The notes: generated from the letters alone by a model not told the origin. 6,766 bases of DNA from Legionellales bacterium UBA4759 (GCA_002403515.1 DHHZ01000040.1:1-6766), one strand, 5' to 3'; shown: positions 1 through 6,713, counted from the first letter of the stretch. A program made the numbers and translations.

Positions 1-207
1 CAGCTTCGAGCAAACCCTGAGGCTGCGATGGATTACCTAACACAAGCGCAAGTCAACTTTTATAGAAACCTCACATGGTGGCAAATTGTCTTTGGCTATT
101 TCAACGGCACCGGTTATGGCATCGGTCTTTTAAAAAATAGTCTTGATAATCTTTTAGAAAAAATCAATGAGAATATTTCTGTACCAGCTGGTTTAAGAAA
201 TTCTTAG
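1..207 (+). CDS. 3' end of an unrecognised protein-coding gene (partial)
   Basis: Frame 1 is open from the window edge to a TAG at 205-207, giving the last 68 residues of a protein whose start lies upstream. The tail reads as protein: it has an aromatic stretch (YRNLTWWQIVFGYF), a glycine-rich turn (GTGYGIG) and then an amphipathic segment (LLKNSLDNLLEKINENI) that is probably helical. I do not recognise a family. It is not NadD or HolA, which often sit upstream of rsfS in gammaproteobacteria. The segment is short, so the frame could be chance, but the composition and the stop followed by an AT-rich spacer support a real gene end. Function unknown. Confidence 0.6.
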   Translation, partial: QLRANPEAAMDYLTQAQVNFYRNLTWWQIVFGYFNGTGYGIGLLKNSLDNLLEKINENISVPAGLRNS

Positions 208-259
208 TCAATAAGAGTAAGATATTTTCATAGAGTTACAACAAATTTATCTATTTCAC

Positions 260-288
260 TTGACTAAATTCAAAATCGGGTCTAAATC
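260..288 (+). promoter_or_regulatory. weak candidate sigma70 promoter for the 416-residue orphan gene
   Basis: TTGACT at 260-265 matches five of six bases of the -35 consensus. No strong -10 follows. The options are TCTAAA at 281-286 (15-base gap, four of six) and TAAATC at 283-288 (17-base gap, three of six). A separate TATATT at 303-308 resembles a -10 but has no good partner -35. The 129-base spacer 208-336 is where a promoter for the downstream gene would be expected. This is a tentative call. Confidence 0.25.
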
Positions 289-313
289 TTAAAAATACAC
301 TTTATATTTTCTC

Positions 314-332
314 TTTCATTTTGCGAGTGAAA
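314..332 (+). promoter_or_regulatory. small hairpin overlapping the ribosome binding site of the 416-residue orphan gene
   Basis: TTTCATT (314-320) can pair with AGTGAAA (326-332) around a five-base loop, giving seven pairs of which one is G-U. The 3' arm and loop contain the only Shine-Dalgarno-like sequence, GAGTGA at 325-330, six bases before the ATG at 337. The pairing is visible directly; a role in limiting translation is inference. The stem is AT-rich and weak, so it may be chance. Confidence 0.25.
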
Positions 333-336
333 CATA

Positions 337-1587
337 ATGGCTTTTTTTAAAAAGAATTATGCAAACATCTCCGCTCTTCAAATCGAGGATTATATTCCTG
401 TATCTGTATATCAACATCTATTACCCAAGCATCAAAAGTTGCTAGAAAAACTTTTTAATACAACCTCTCCGCAATTAGAAAAATTCTTAAGTAAAATCTC
501 TAGCAATGGTGTGATTGTGACACACGAAATGCTCGAAAGGATGATTGAACAATTGTTCACTGAAAATCAAATTCCATTTCAAGCATTAAGCATAGAGGTT
601 GCTAAAAACTGCATAGCCTCGCCGCTTACTCATCAGTATCCAGATGCCTTCAAATTTTTCATACAAATTATTCAAGAGTTAAAAATTTGGAAGAATCTTA
701 ACATCGATGAAACTACCATATACCATCACTTTAATGTCATTGATAAAATGATTTCATCCGATATAGAACTAAATTTTTCAGAGCAAAATTCAAAAACTCC
801 TTTTTGGAAAAAACAACCGAGCTTTCCAGAAATGACCGCATTTAAATTTTTATTTGAGAATTTCAAATATTTTCACTCTGATGAAATGATCCAAGCCAAA
901 AGACCTATGAATTTATATGAATTGTATTGTCTATTCGAAGAAGCCGTACTCGCAAGAAATCTTACTAAGACATCTTCTGAACATCAAGCAATTTTAAGAG
1001 CACTGCATGCCAGCGCAATGATATTCACAGCCATAAAAATATTTCCAGCAGCTTTTCCTGATTTTATTGCTTATCACGTGGATAATAGCCCCATAAATGC
1101 AATTCCACCTTTAGCGTTGACAGAAGATGAAAACTTTAATAGTTTTTTTGGTCGGCATCCACATCTTCAAAAATTCAATGAAATTGGGTTTTATTTAGCG
1201 TTTAATACCTGGATTGAACAACTTCAAAAAAATTACAAACTATCTGAAACAACTGACATTAAAGATTGGCTTAAAGACGCACTTCTATCAGATGAGGTTT
1301 TTCAACAGAATTCAGAATCATTTCAAAATATTTTTAAAAGACTTATTTTTATATTCAATCGATTAACAATATCAGGTTACCTACTTCGTTCACCTGTTTT
1401 AAAAGGTTTGGGATACCATCCATTGATTCACACCGAGTATCCCATTAAATTTTTAGAAAACTATCCCTTGTTTATATCCTATTTTAAAGATTGGTCGGAA
1501 CAAGAAAAGGATGATTTTTTAGATGCCGTGCTTTTATTTAACCATTATAAACCCATATCAAATCCATTATTTTTATCAACGCCTTAA
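337..1587 (+). CDS. hypothetical protein, 416 residues, no recognised domain
   Basis: A complete reading frame of 416 residues starts at an ATG with a GAGTGA ribosome binding site six bases upstream. I recognise no family, catalytic motif, nucleotide-binding loop or repeat. There is no signal peptide (it begins MAFFKKNYAN) and no clear membrane span, so a cytosolic or translocated soluble protein is likely. It is rich in Phe, Ile, Leu, Lys and Asn and looks mostly helical. More hydrophobic stretches lie near residues 220-245 (LHASAMIFTAIKIFPAAF) and 335-355 (RLIFIFNRLTISGYLL). An acidic patch, SEQEKDD, lies about 25-31 residues from the C-terminus. The gene is AT-richer than the operon after it: 841-900 has 14 G/C in 60, against 31 in 60 for 3601-3660 in mrdA. 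It lies where nadD is often found, which may reflect insertion or rearrangement. Function unknown. Confidence 0.8.
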   Translation: MAFFKKNYANISALQIEDYIPVSVYQHLLPKHQKLLEKLFNTTSPQLEKFLSKISSNGVIVTHEMLERMIEQLFTENQIPFQALSIEVAKNCIASPLTHQYPDAFKFFIQIIQELKIWKNLNIDETTIYHHFNVIDKMISSDIELNFSEQNSKTPFWKKQPSFPEMTAFKFLFENFKYFHSDEMIQAKRPMNLYELYCLFEEAVLARNLTKTSSEHQAILRALHASAMIFTAIKIFPAAFPDFIAYHVDNSPINAIPPLALTEDENFNSFFGRHPHLQKFNEIGFYLAFNTWIEQLQKNYKLSETTDIKDWLKDALLSDEVFQQNSESFQNIFKRLIFIFNRLTISGYLLRSPVLKGLGYHPLIHTEYPIKFLENYPLFISYFKDWSEQEKDDFLDAVLLFNHYKPISNPLFLSTP

Positions 1588-1733
1588 AAACCCACCAACC
1601 TATGAAATACATTATTTAATCAATTTGTTTTTTTAAAAATTCTTTTTGAGAGTGTCATAAAACGCATTATTGTTATATAAAAAACCATATCTGGTAGAAA
1701 AACCGAATAAAGGTTTTTGTTCACAACTATTAC

Positions 1734-1742
1734 TGCTATAAT
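1734..1742 (+). promoter_or_regulatory. extended -10 promoter of the rsfS-rlmH-mrdA-mrdB operon
   Basis: TGCTATAAT is a perfect TG-n-TATAAT extended -10 element, with the hexamer at 1737-1742. No good -35 box sits at normal spacing; the sequence there (1714-1719) is TTTTTG. Extended -10 promoters tolerate that. Transcription would begin near 1749, giving a leader of about 25 bases before the rsfS ATG. No other comparable promoter is seen between here and the end of mrdB. Confidence 0.6.
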
Positions 1743-1773
1743 CTTAAATTTGTCGTAACAGGTTAATAAAATT

Positions 1774-2121
1774 ATGCTATCACAAGATGAAACCTTAAAG
1801 TTAATTGAGCATACTCTTGAAGAAATGAAGGCTCAAAATATTATCCAAATCAATGTCTCTAAAAAAACATCGATTGCTGATTATATGTTTATTTGTACTG
1901 GCCGTGCTAGCAGACACGTATTGGCAATTGCAGATGAACTTTTTGCAAAACTTAAAAGTGCTGGTTTAGAGTATCTTAGAATTACAGGTACTGAAAATGG
2001 TGAATGGGCTTTACTAGATTGCGGTGATATTATTGTTCACATCATGCTCCCTGAAACGCGTTCATTTTATAATTTAGAAGAAATTTGGTTAGATTCAGCT
2101 GAACCTACGCAACATGCTTAA
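1774..2121 (+). CDS. rsfS: ribosomal silencing factor RsfS
   Basis: RsfS (formerly YbeB, Iojap/DUF143 family) binds ribosomal protein uL14 on the 50S subunit and blocks joining of the 30S, lowering translation when nutrients are short. The protein has 115 residues, close to the usual 105-120. Family signatures are present in order: SIADYMFICTGRASRHVLAI (residues 33-52), TGTENGEWALLDCGDIIVHI (71-90) and ETRSFYNLEEIWLD (94-107). The start is the first ATG after the extended -10 element. Its ribosome binding site is weak (ACAGG at 1758-1762, 11 bases away). It is the first gene of the cell-elongation operon, and its last eight bases overlap rlmH, the usual neighbour. nadD, a common upstream partner, is absent. 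The identification is secure from motifs and gene order. Confidence 0.95.
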   Translation: MLSQDETLKLIEHTLEEMKAQNIIQINVSKKTSIADYMFICTGRASRHVLAIADELFAKLKSAGLEYLRITGTENGEWALLDCGDIIVHIMLPETRSFYNLEEIWLDSAEPTQHA

Positions 2122-2584
2122 AATTACTGTTTGCTCAATTGGGCAAAAAATGCCCAAATGGGTGGAAATCGCAAGTGAAGACCTCCTCAAAAGAATGGAA
2201 AGAAAAATTCAACTGGATTGGATTGAAATTCCTTTGATAAAAAGAACTGGAGCCTCTCAGCTGTCACAAATTCTTGAAAAAGAATATCATCTCCTACTTG
2301 ATTCTATTCCACCAAAAGCGCATATTATTTGTTTGGATGCAAAAGGGAAAACATTCACAAGCGAAGGACTTGCAAAACGCATGGATGAGTTACAACACAT
2401 TCATTCACATTGGTGCTTGATAATCGGTGGACCTGAAGGACTTCACCCTGCGTTAAAAGAAAAAGCGAATGAAATGTGGTCACTTTCATCATTAACGTTT
2501 CCGCACCCCATGGTAAGACTAATTCTTTTAGAAAGTCTTTATCGTTCCTGGTGCATATTAAATAACCACCCATATCATAAATAG
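2114..2584 (+). CDS. rlmH: 23S rRNA (pseudouridine(1915)-N(3))-methyltransferase RlmH
   Basis: RlmH (YbeA) is a small SPOUT-class methyltransferase. It uses S-adenosylmethionine to methylate N3 of pseudouridine 1915 in helix 69 of 23S rRNA on assembled 70S ribosomes, and acts as a homodimer. The length of 156 residues matches the family (155 in E. coli). Visible features are LDAKGK (74-79), the cofactor-binding knot loop IIGGPEGL (103-110), the SLSSLTFPHPMVR segment (123-135) and the C-terminal HPYHK (152-156). The tail ends in Lys where E. coli has Arg followed by Glu. The ATG lies inside the end of rsfS, eight bases overlapping, with no clear Shine-Dalgarno sequence, so translational coupling to rsfS is likely. 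The family call is secure. Confidence 0.96.
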   Translation: MLKITVCSIGQKMPKWVEIASEDLLKRMERKIQLDWIEIPLIKRTGASQLSQILEKEYHLLLDSIPPKAHIICLDAKGKTFTSEGLAKRMDELQHIHSHWCLIIGGPEGLHPALKEKANEMWSLSSLTFPHPMVRLILLESLYRSWCILNNHPYHK

Positions 2585-2596
2585 AATAATAATTTA

Positions 2597-4513
2597 ATGA
2601 ACAAAAAACTTTTTGAACCACAAAAAAAACGTCATAAATCCATTCAAGAGGTGTTAAATTTTCGTGTTGGTTTCCTTCAATTTATATTCTTAGTATTTGC
2701 TATTCTATTAGTTGTACGATTAATCTTTTTAACTTATTTTCAGTATGTACACTTTGCGACTTTATCGCTAAAAAACCAAATGAAGATTCTTCCGGTAACG
2801 CCACCTCGAGGTATTATTCTGGATAGGAATGGCGTGATTCTTGCTGAAAATCAGCCAGTTTATGTTCTAGAAGTTGTACCAGAGCATGTCAAAAAACTGG
2901 ATGAGTCTCTTAAAAAAATTCAAGCCCTGATGCCAACAATCACCAAAGATGATTTAGAGCGTTTTCACAAAGAAAGAAAACAACATCGTCGTGATACACC
3001 ATCGGTTCTCAAAATGCATCTGTCGAGAGAAGAGGTTGCTATATTTGCTAGCCACCAATACCAATTCCCAGGGTTTAGTATATCAGCTCAATTGATGCGA
3101 CATTATCCATTCAAAAAGAAAATGGCTCATATCATTGGATATGTTGGACGAATTAACGAGCAAGAATTACAAACCATCGACAGTATCAACTACCAAGGCA
3201 CCAACTTTATTGGTAAACAAGGCATAGAAAAATATTACGAAAATATTTTACATGGCACCGTTGGTTACGAACAAGTTGAAACCAATGTCAATGGAAAAAT
3301 TATTCGCGTGATTTCCAAGCAACCACCAGTATCAGGTCGTAAAATTTATCTGACCTTAGATTCTAGATTACAAAAAGTAGCTTACAAAGCGCTAAAAGGT
3401 GTTGAGGGGTCGGTGGTTCTTATTGATGTAAAAGACGGCGGACTTCTTGCCTTGGTTAGTCGACCAAGCTTTAACCCAAACCTATTTACCACTGGCATCA
3501 GTTCCAAAGACTATAAAGAATTATTAAATTCACCTGATAGACCCTTGTTTCACAGAGCTGTTAGAGGTCTCTATCCCCCCGCATCAACAGTAAAACCATT
3601 CATGGCCATTGCGGGTCTCGATGGTGGCGCAGTCAATGAGAAATTTGGGATTAGAGATCCGGGCTGGTTTATGTTGCCTGGCGTATCTCACCGATATCGA
3701 GACTGGAAACGAACCGGGCATGGTGTTGTGAATGTTACGCGCGCTGTAATGGTTTCATGTGACATCTATTTTTATACTCTAGGTCATCGTCTGGGCATTA
3801 CAAACATTGCTAAAATGATGAAAAAATTTGGTTTTGGCGAATTAACAGGTATTGATATCCCTGAAGAGCTTCCTGGCATTATGCCTGATCCTGTATGGAA
3901 AAAACTGAAGAAACATCAGAGCTGGTACCCAGGAGATACCATTATCACATCCATCGGTCAGGGTTTTTGGTTAACCTCCCCTTTACAATTAGCAAATGCC
4001 GCATCTGCCTTAAGCCAAAAAGGACATTCCTTTCAACCTCATCTATTAAAAGAGATGATTGATGAAAATGATCATCAAATTCCATATAAACCTGTTGAAA
4101 GACCAGTCATAGAGCTTTCTGATCCCAAATATTGGGAGCTTGTGCACGAAGCGATGCACTCAGTGATTACCAATAACGAAGGCACAGGCTATCGTTTTGG
4201 ACGAGATGCTTTCTATCCAGTGGCAGGCAAAACTGGTACTGCTCAAGTATTTGCGCTAAGTCAAAATGATCACAATAAAAAAACCATCATCACCAACAAA
4301 TATTTAAAAGATCACTCTTGGTTTATTGCTTTTGCACCCGTTGAAAATCCAGAAGTTGCCATCGCTGTGATGGTTGAGCATGAAATGACAGCCTCACAAG
4401 TTGCTCGACAAGTACTCGATGCTTATTTCAAAGGTAGAAATCAAGAATTTTTAGCACTCAAAGAACAAGAACGCTTATCTCATTTACCCAGTGAGGTTCA
4501 TAATGAACATTAA
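2597..4513 (+). CDS. mrdA: penicillin-binding protein 2, elongasome peptidoglycan D,D-transpeptidase
   Basis: PBP2 is the class B transpeptidase that cross-links new peptidoglycan along the cell cylinder, paired with RodA. The 638 residues are typical (633 in E. coli). In order: a short basic cytoplasmic tail, one membrane anchor (about 25-47), the dimerisation/pedestal domain starting at PPRGIILDRNGVILAEN (69-85) and including GKQGIEKYYENILHG (206-220), then the transpeptidase domain. The active-site motifs are intact: STVK with nucleophile Ser330 and Lys333, SCD at 387-389 and KTG at 545-547. The family segment IGQGFWLTSPLQL is at 453-465. The gene starts 12 bases after rlmH. That gap (AATAATAATTTA) holds no Shine-Dalgarno sequence, so translation may rely on coupling or on an AU-rich leader. 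The 3' end overlaps mrdB by 11 bases. It is expected to be a beta-lactam (mecillinam) target, from family knowledge. Confidence 0.97.
   Translation: MNKKLFEPQKKRHKSIQEVLNFRVGFLQFIFLVFAILLVVRLIFLTYFQYVHFATLSLKNQMKILPVTPPRGIILDRNGVILAENQPVYVLEVVPEHVKKLDESLKKIQALMPTITKDDLERFHKERKQHRRDTPSVLKMHLSREEVAIFASHQYQFPGFSISAQLMRHYPFKKKMAHIIGYVGRINEQELQTIDSINYQGTNFIGKQGIEKYYENILHGTVGYEQVETNVNGKIIRVISKQPPVSGRKIYLTLDSRLQKVAYKALKGVEGSVVLIDVKDGGLLALVSRPSFNPNLFTTGISSKDYKELLNSPDRPLFHRAVRGLYPPASTVKPFMAIAGLDGGAVNEKFGIRDPGWFMLPGVSHRYRDWKRTGHGVVNVTRAVMVSCDIYFYTLGHRLGITNIAKMMKKFGFGELTGIDIPEELPGIMPDPVWKKLKKHQSWYPGDTIITSIGQGFWLTSPLQLANAASALSQKGHSFQPHLLKEMIDENDHQIPYKPVERPVIELSDPKYWELVHEAMHSVITNNEGTGYRFGRDAFYPVAGKTGTAQVFALSQNDHNKKTIITNKYLKDHSWFIAFAPVENPEVAIAVMVEHEMTASQVARQVLDAYFKGRNQEFLALKEQERLSHLPSEVHNEH
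4493..4496 (+). promoter_or_regulatory. ribosome binding site deciding the mrdB start
   Basis: GAGG at 4493-4496 lies six bases before the ATG at 4503, which is ideal spacing. The longer in-frame alternative, GTG at 4491, overlaps this very sequence and has no Shine-Dalgarno of its own nearby (upstream is CTTATCTCATTTACCCA). The motif therefore favours the ATG at 4503 as the start. Confidence 0.7.
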
Positions 4514-5624
4514 AAACAATTCACCTGCATATCAACTTCCAAAACTGGGTCTGCATCTCGATTGGCCTTTACTCATTTTAATTCTGATACTATCTTCATT
4601 TGGTTTAATAATCCTCTACAGCGCAGGTGGTCAAAGTATGGCTGTATTATTGCGACAGCTGATGCGTTTAGGCTCTGCTTTTGCATTAATGTTAGTACTT
4701 GCCTTTATCCCCCCTCATAAATACAAAAGCTGGACGCCGACACTGTATTTTTTGGGTTTAATTTTGTTGGTTGCGGTCATGATCATAGGCAAAATTGGTA
4801 AAGGCGCGCAAAGATGGCTTGATTTAGGATTCTTTAGATTTCAACCGTCAGAAATAATGAAATTAGCCGTACCCATGATGCTTGCTTGGTATATTGATAA
4901 GAAAAAAATTCCAATGACAGCCAGTACAATCATTATCAGCGCCCTTTTAATGCTTATTCCTTGTGCCCTAATTGCTAAACAACCTGATTTGGGAACTGCG
5001 ATTATGGTGGCAATTGCCGGTGGTTCGGTTTTATTTGCTGCAGGTTTAGCTTGGCAGTTTTTTGCAGTTGTTGCCATTGGTGGCGCAATAGCAGCGCCTT
5101 TTCTTTGGCATTTTTTACATGATTATCAAAAAAAGCGCCTAATTACTTTACTACATCCTGAAGCGGACCCTTTGGGTGCGGGTTATCATATTATTCAATC
5201 AAAAATTGCCATTGGGTCGGGGGGAACATTTGGTAAAGGCTGGCTTCATGGTACACAAGCGCATCTTAATTTTTTACCAGAGCACGCAACAGATTTTATT
5301 TTTGCAGTTTGTGGTGAAGAATTTGGGCTTTTTGGCGGGACAATCATTATTATTTTATTAACTTTAATTGCTTCAAGAGGTCTTTACCTTGCCAAGAATG
5401 CGCATTCCACATTTACAAGATTATTAGCAACAAGTCTCATTTCAACATTTTTTCTATCAGGCTTTGTGAATATTGCCATGGTGATGGGAGTTTTACCTGT
5501 TGTTGGTATTCCACTACCTTTAGTCAGTTATGGTGGTACTGCCATGTTAACATTTTTTGCATTTTTTGGGGTGATTATGTCCATAGGCACACATCGCATC
5601 ATGTTTGAAGAAGAAATGGGTTAA
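4503..5624 (+). CDS. mrdB: RodA, rod-shape peptidoglycan glycosyltransferase (SEDS family)
   Basis: RodA polymerises lipid II into glycan strands in the inner membrane and works with PBP2 in the elongasome. From the ATG at 4503 it has 373 residues (E. coli RodA has 370); a GTG at 4491 would add four. It is strongly hydrophobic, consistent with about ten membrane spans. SEDS signatures in order, numbered from ATG 4503: GAQRWLDLG (101-109), FQPSEIMKLA (113-122), KQPDLGTA (159-166), GTFGKGWLHGTQAHLNFLPE (241-260) followed by HATDFIF, whose Asp264 matches the essential extracellular-loop Asp (E. coli Asp262), and GIPLPLVSYGG (335-345). The start lies inside the end of mrdA with an 11-base overlap and its own GAGG site, so the two proteins are probably made in balanced amounts. 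It is the last gene of the operon; a new promoter begins right after its stop. Confidence 0.96.
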   Translation: MNIKNNSPAYQLPKLGLHLDWPLLILILILSSFGLIILYSAGGQSMAVLLRQLMRLGSAFALMLVLAFIPPHKYKSWTPTLYFLGLILLVAVMIIGKIGKGAQRWLDLGFFRFQPSEIMKLAVPMMLAWYIDKKKIPMTASTIIISALLMLIPCALIAKQPDLGTAIMVAIAGGSVLFAAGLAWQFFAVVAIGGAIAAPFLWHFLHDYQKKRLITLLHPEADPLGAGYHIIQSKIAIGSGGTFGKGWLHGTQAHLNFLPEHATDFIFAVCGEEFGLFGGTIIIILLTLIASRGLYLAKNAHSTFTRLLATSLISTFFLSGFVNIAMVMGVLPVVGIPLPLVSYGGTAMLTFFAFFGVIMSIGTHRIMFEEEMG

Positions 5625-5653
5625 TTGACTTACATTTGACGCAATTGTATACT
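5625..5653 (+). promoter_or_regulatory. sigma70-type promoter of the papain-like peptidase gene
   Basis: TTGACT (5625-5630) and TATACT (5648-5653) each match five of six consensus bases and are separated by the optimal 17 bases. The -35 box starts on the base after the mrdB stop codon. Transcription would start near 5660, giving a leader of about 25 bases. No terminator hairpin is visible between mrdB and this promoter, so some read-through from the operon is also possible. A second possible -10, TATATT at 5670-5675, lacks a good -35. Confidence 0.6.
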
Positions 5654-5684
5654 TCACTTCACTTTTGATTATATTGTCAAACTT

Positions 5685-6713
5685 ATGAAAAAAACTCTGT
5701 ACACATTCATATTAAGTCTTGTCAGTTTTACCCTTTTTGCACAACAACATTTTAATTACAACGGAGTTATCACCAAAACTTTAAGTACGCCTGAACCTAA
5801 AAAAGTCACTTTAATGAAAATTGAAATGACCAGCGCACTAGAAAATACCTTTAAAAAAAATCTATCACGTCATTTATTATTAAAAACTAGTTCACCATCA
5901 GCGCAATCAATACAATTGAATATGAATGATATTCCTGTTGCTGATCAGGGCTACCATGGTAGTTGTGTGGTATTTGCTGTTACTGCTGCATTGAGCGCTA
6001 TTCAAGGTAAACCCATGAGTGAATTGTGTACATTAAGTCTTGGACAATATATAGAAAGCAATGGCCACCGAAGCAGTGGCTGGCATGGGCAAATCATTCG
6101 AAATATCATGTCTAGACTTGAAGACTTTGGTGTTGTTACACTTGAGCAGCAAAAACAACTGGGTTGTGGCGGTATGATTGAATACCCAACCAAAGAATTT
6201 AATTTTCCAAATCCCATGTCTCCTGAAGAGTATCACAATATGAGTCAATCACTGGATGATATTGGTTTATATTCATGGTCAAACTATTTCGATATTAATC
6301 AATGGATTAATAAAAATATCCCAGGCGAACAAATTCTAAGTTTAACTAAGAATGCACTTAATCATCGGCACCGTGTTGTGATTGGGGTATTAATTCCTGG
6401 TTTATTTGGAAATTTAGGTGCTTTGGGTAACCATCACGTAGAAAATGATACTTGGGTAATCACTTCTGAAATCCAAGATTTAATTGCAGACATTGATACC
6501 AATTCGTGGGTCTGGGGTGGACATGCGATGGTCATCACAGGTTATGATGACAATGCGATTTCTATTGACGATGAAGGGCAAGAGCATAAAGGTCTGCTCA
6601 CACTACGAAATTCTTGGGGCGAAGAGGCTGGAGATCATGGCAATTTTTATATGTCTTATGATTATTTTATGCATCTTGCTTTAGAACTTGTTGAAATTAA
6701 TGATGATAATTAA
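5685..6713 (+). CDS. exported papain-like (C1 family) cysteine peptidase
   Basis: A predicted secreted or periplasmic thiol protease of 342 residues. Residues 1-19 form a signal peptide: MKK, a hydrophobic core (LYTFILSLVSFTLFA) and a likely cut after LFA before QQ. Residues 20-80 could be a short propeptide. The catalytic set of clan CA family C1 is intact: oxyanion-hole Gln88 and nucleophile Cys94 in DQGYHGSCVVFA (87-98), His280 in WGGHAMVITGYDD (277-289) and Asn309 in LRNSWGE (307-313), then GNFYMSYDYF (319-328), usual in bacterial members. Two differences from papain stand out. Cys94 is followed by Val, not Trp, and the disulfide Cys three residues before it is absent (His91), which recalls xylellain-type bacterial enzymes. 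The Cys-His distance, 186 residues, exceeds papain's 134, implying inserted loops. No Shine-Dalgarno sequence precedes the ATG. Substrate unknown; host-protein degradation, nutrition or envelope processing are all possible. Confidence 0.85.
   Translation: MKKTLYTFILSLVSFTLFAQQHFNYNGVITKTLSTPEPKKVTLMKIEMTSALENTFKKNLSRHLLLKTSSPSAQSIQLNMNDIPVADQGYHGSCVVFAVTAALSAIQGKPMSELCTLSLGQYIESNGHRSSGWHGQIIRNIMSRLEDFGVVTLEQQKQLGCGGMIEYPTKEFNFPNPMSPEEYHNMSQSLDDIGLYSWSNYFDINQWINKNIPGEQILSLTKNALNHRHRVVIGVLIPGLFGNLGALGNHHVENDTWVITSEIQDLIADIDTNSWVWGGHAMVITGYDDNAISIDDEGQEHKGLLTLRNSWGEEAGDHGNFYMSYDYFMHLALELVEINDDN

Noticed and set aside
1624..1650. T-tract after the orphan gene, considered as an intrinsic terminator
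   Set aside because: No stable G+C-containing stem lies directly before the T-run.
1684..1695. Short hairpin ACCA-tatc-TGGT in the same spacer
   Set aside because: Four base pairs only, with no T-run after it; too small to support a function.
1698..1718. Inverted repeat AAAAACC / GGTTTTT with a seven-base loop upstream of rsfS, considered as a terminator
   Set aside because: Only two G-C pairs, and the T-run is part of the stem rather than following it. It also overlaps the -35 region of the operon promoter. Likely chance in AT-rich sequence.
2355..2621. Minus-strand open frame of 88 codons across the end of rlmH
   Set aside because: It lies opposite conserved rlmH and the mrdA start, has no family resemblance, and the plus-strand genes explain the region.
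4841..5077. Minus-strand open frame inside mrdB
   Set aside because: Its composition mirrors the hydrophobic codons of RodA on the other strand; no independent sign of coding.
5176..5361. Second plus-strand frame inside mrdB
   Set aside because: It overlaps the most conserved SEDS segment in another frame; no recognisable product.
6064..6080. Inverted repeat GCCAC / GTGGC with a seven-base loop inside the peptidase gene
   Set aside because: Five base pairs within coding sequence, with no T-run or regulatory context; expected by chance.
6002..6248. Two overlapping minus-strand frames opposite the peptidase gene
   Set aside because: Both are short, overlap each other and lie within a clearly coding peptidase gene.
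6484..6684. Plus-strand frame inside the 3' part of the peptidase gene, considered as a frameshift product
   Set aside because: The peptidase frame carries the His and Asn motifs intact through this stretch, so no frameshift is needed.
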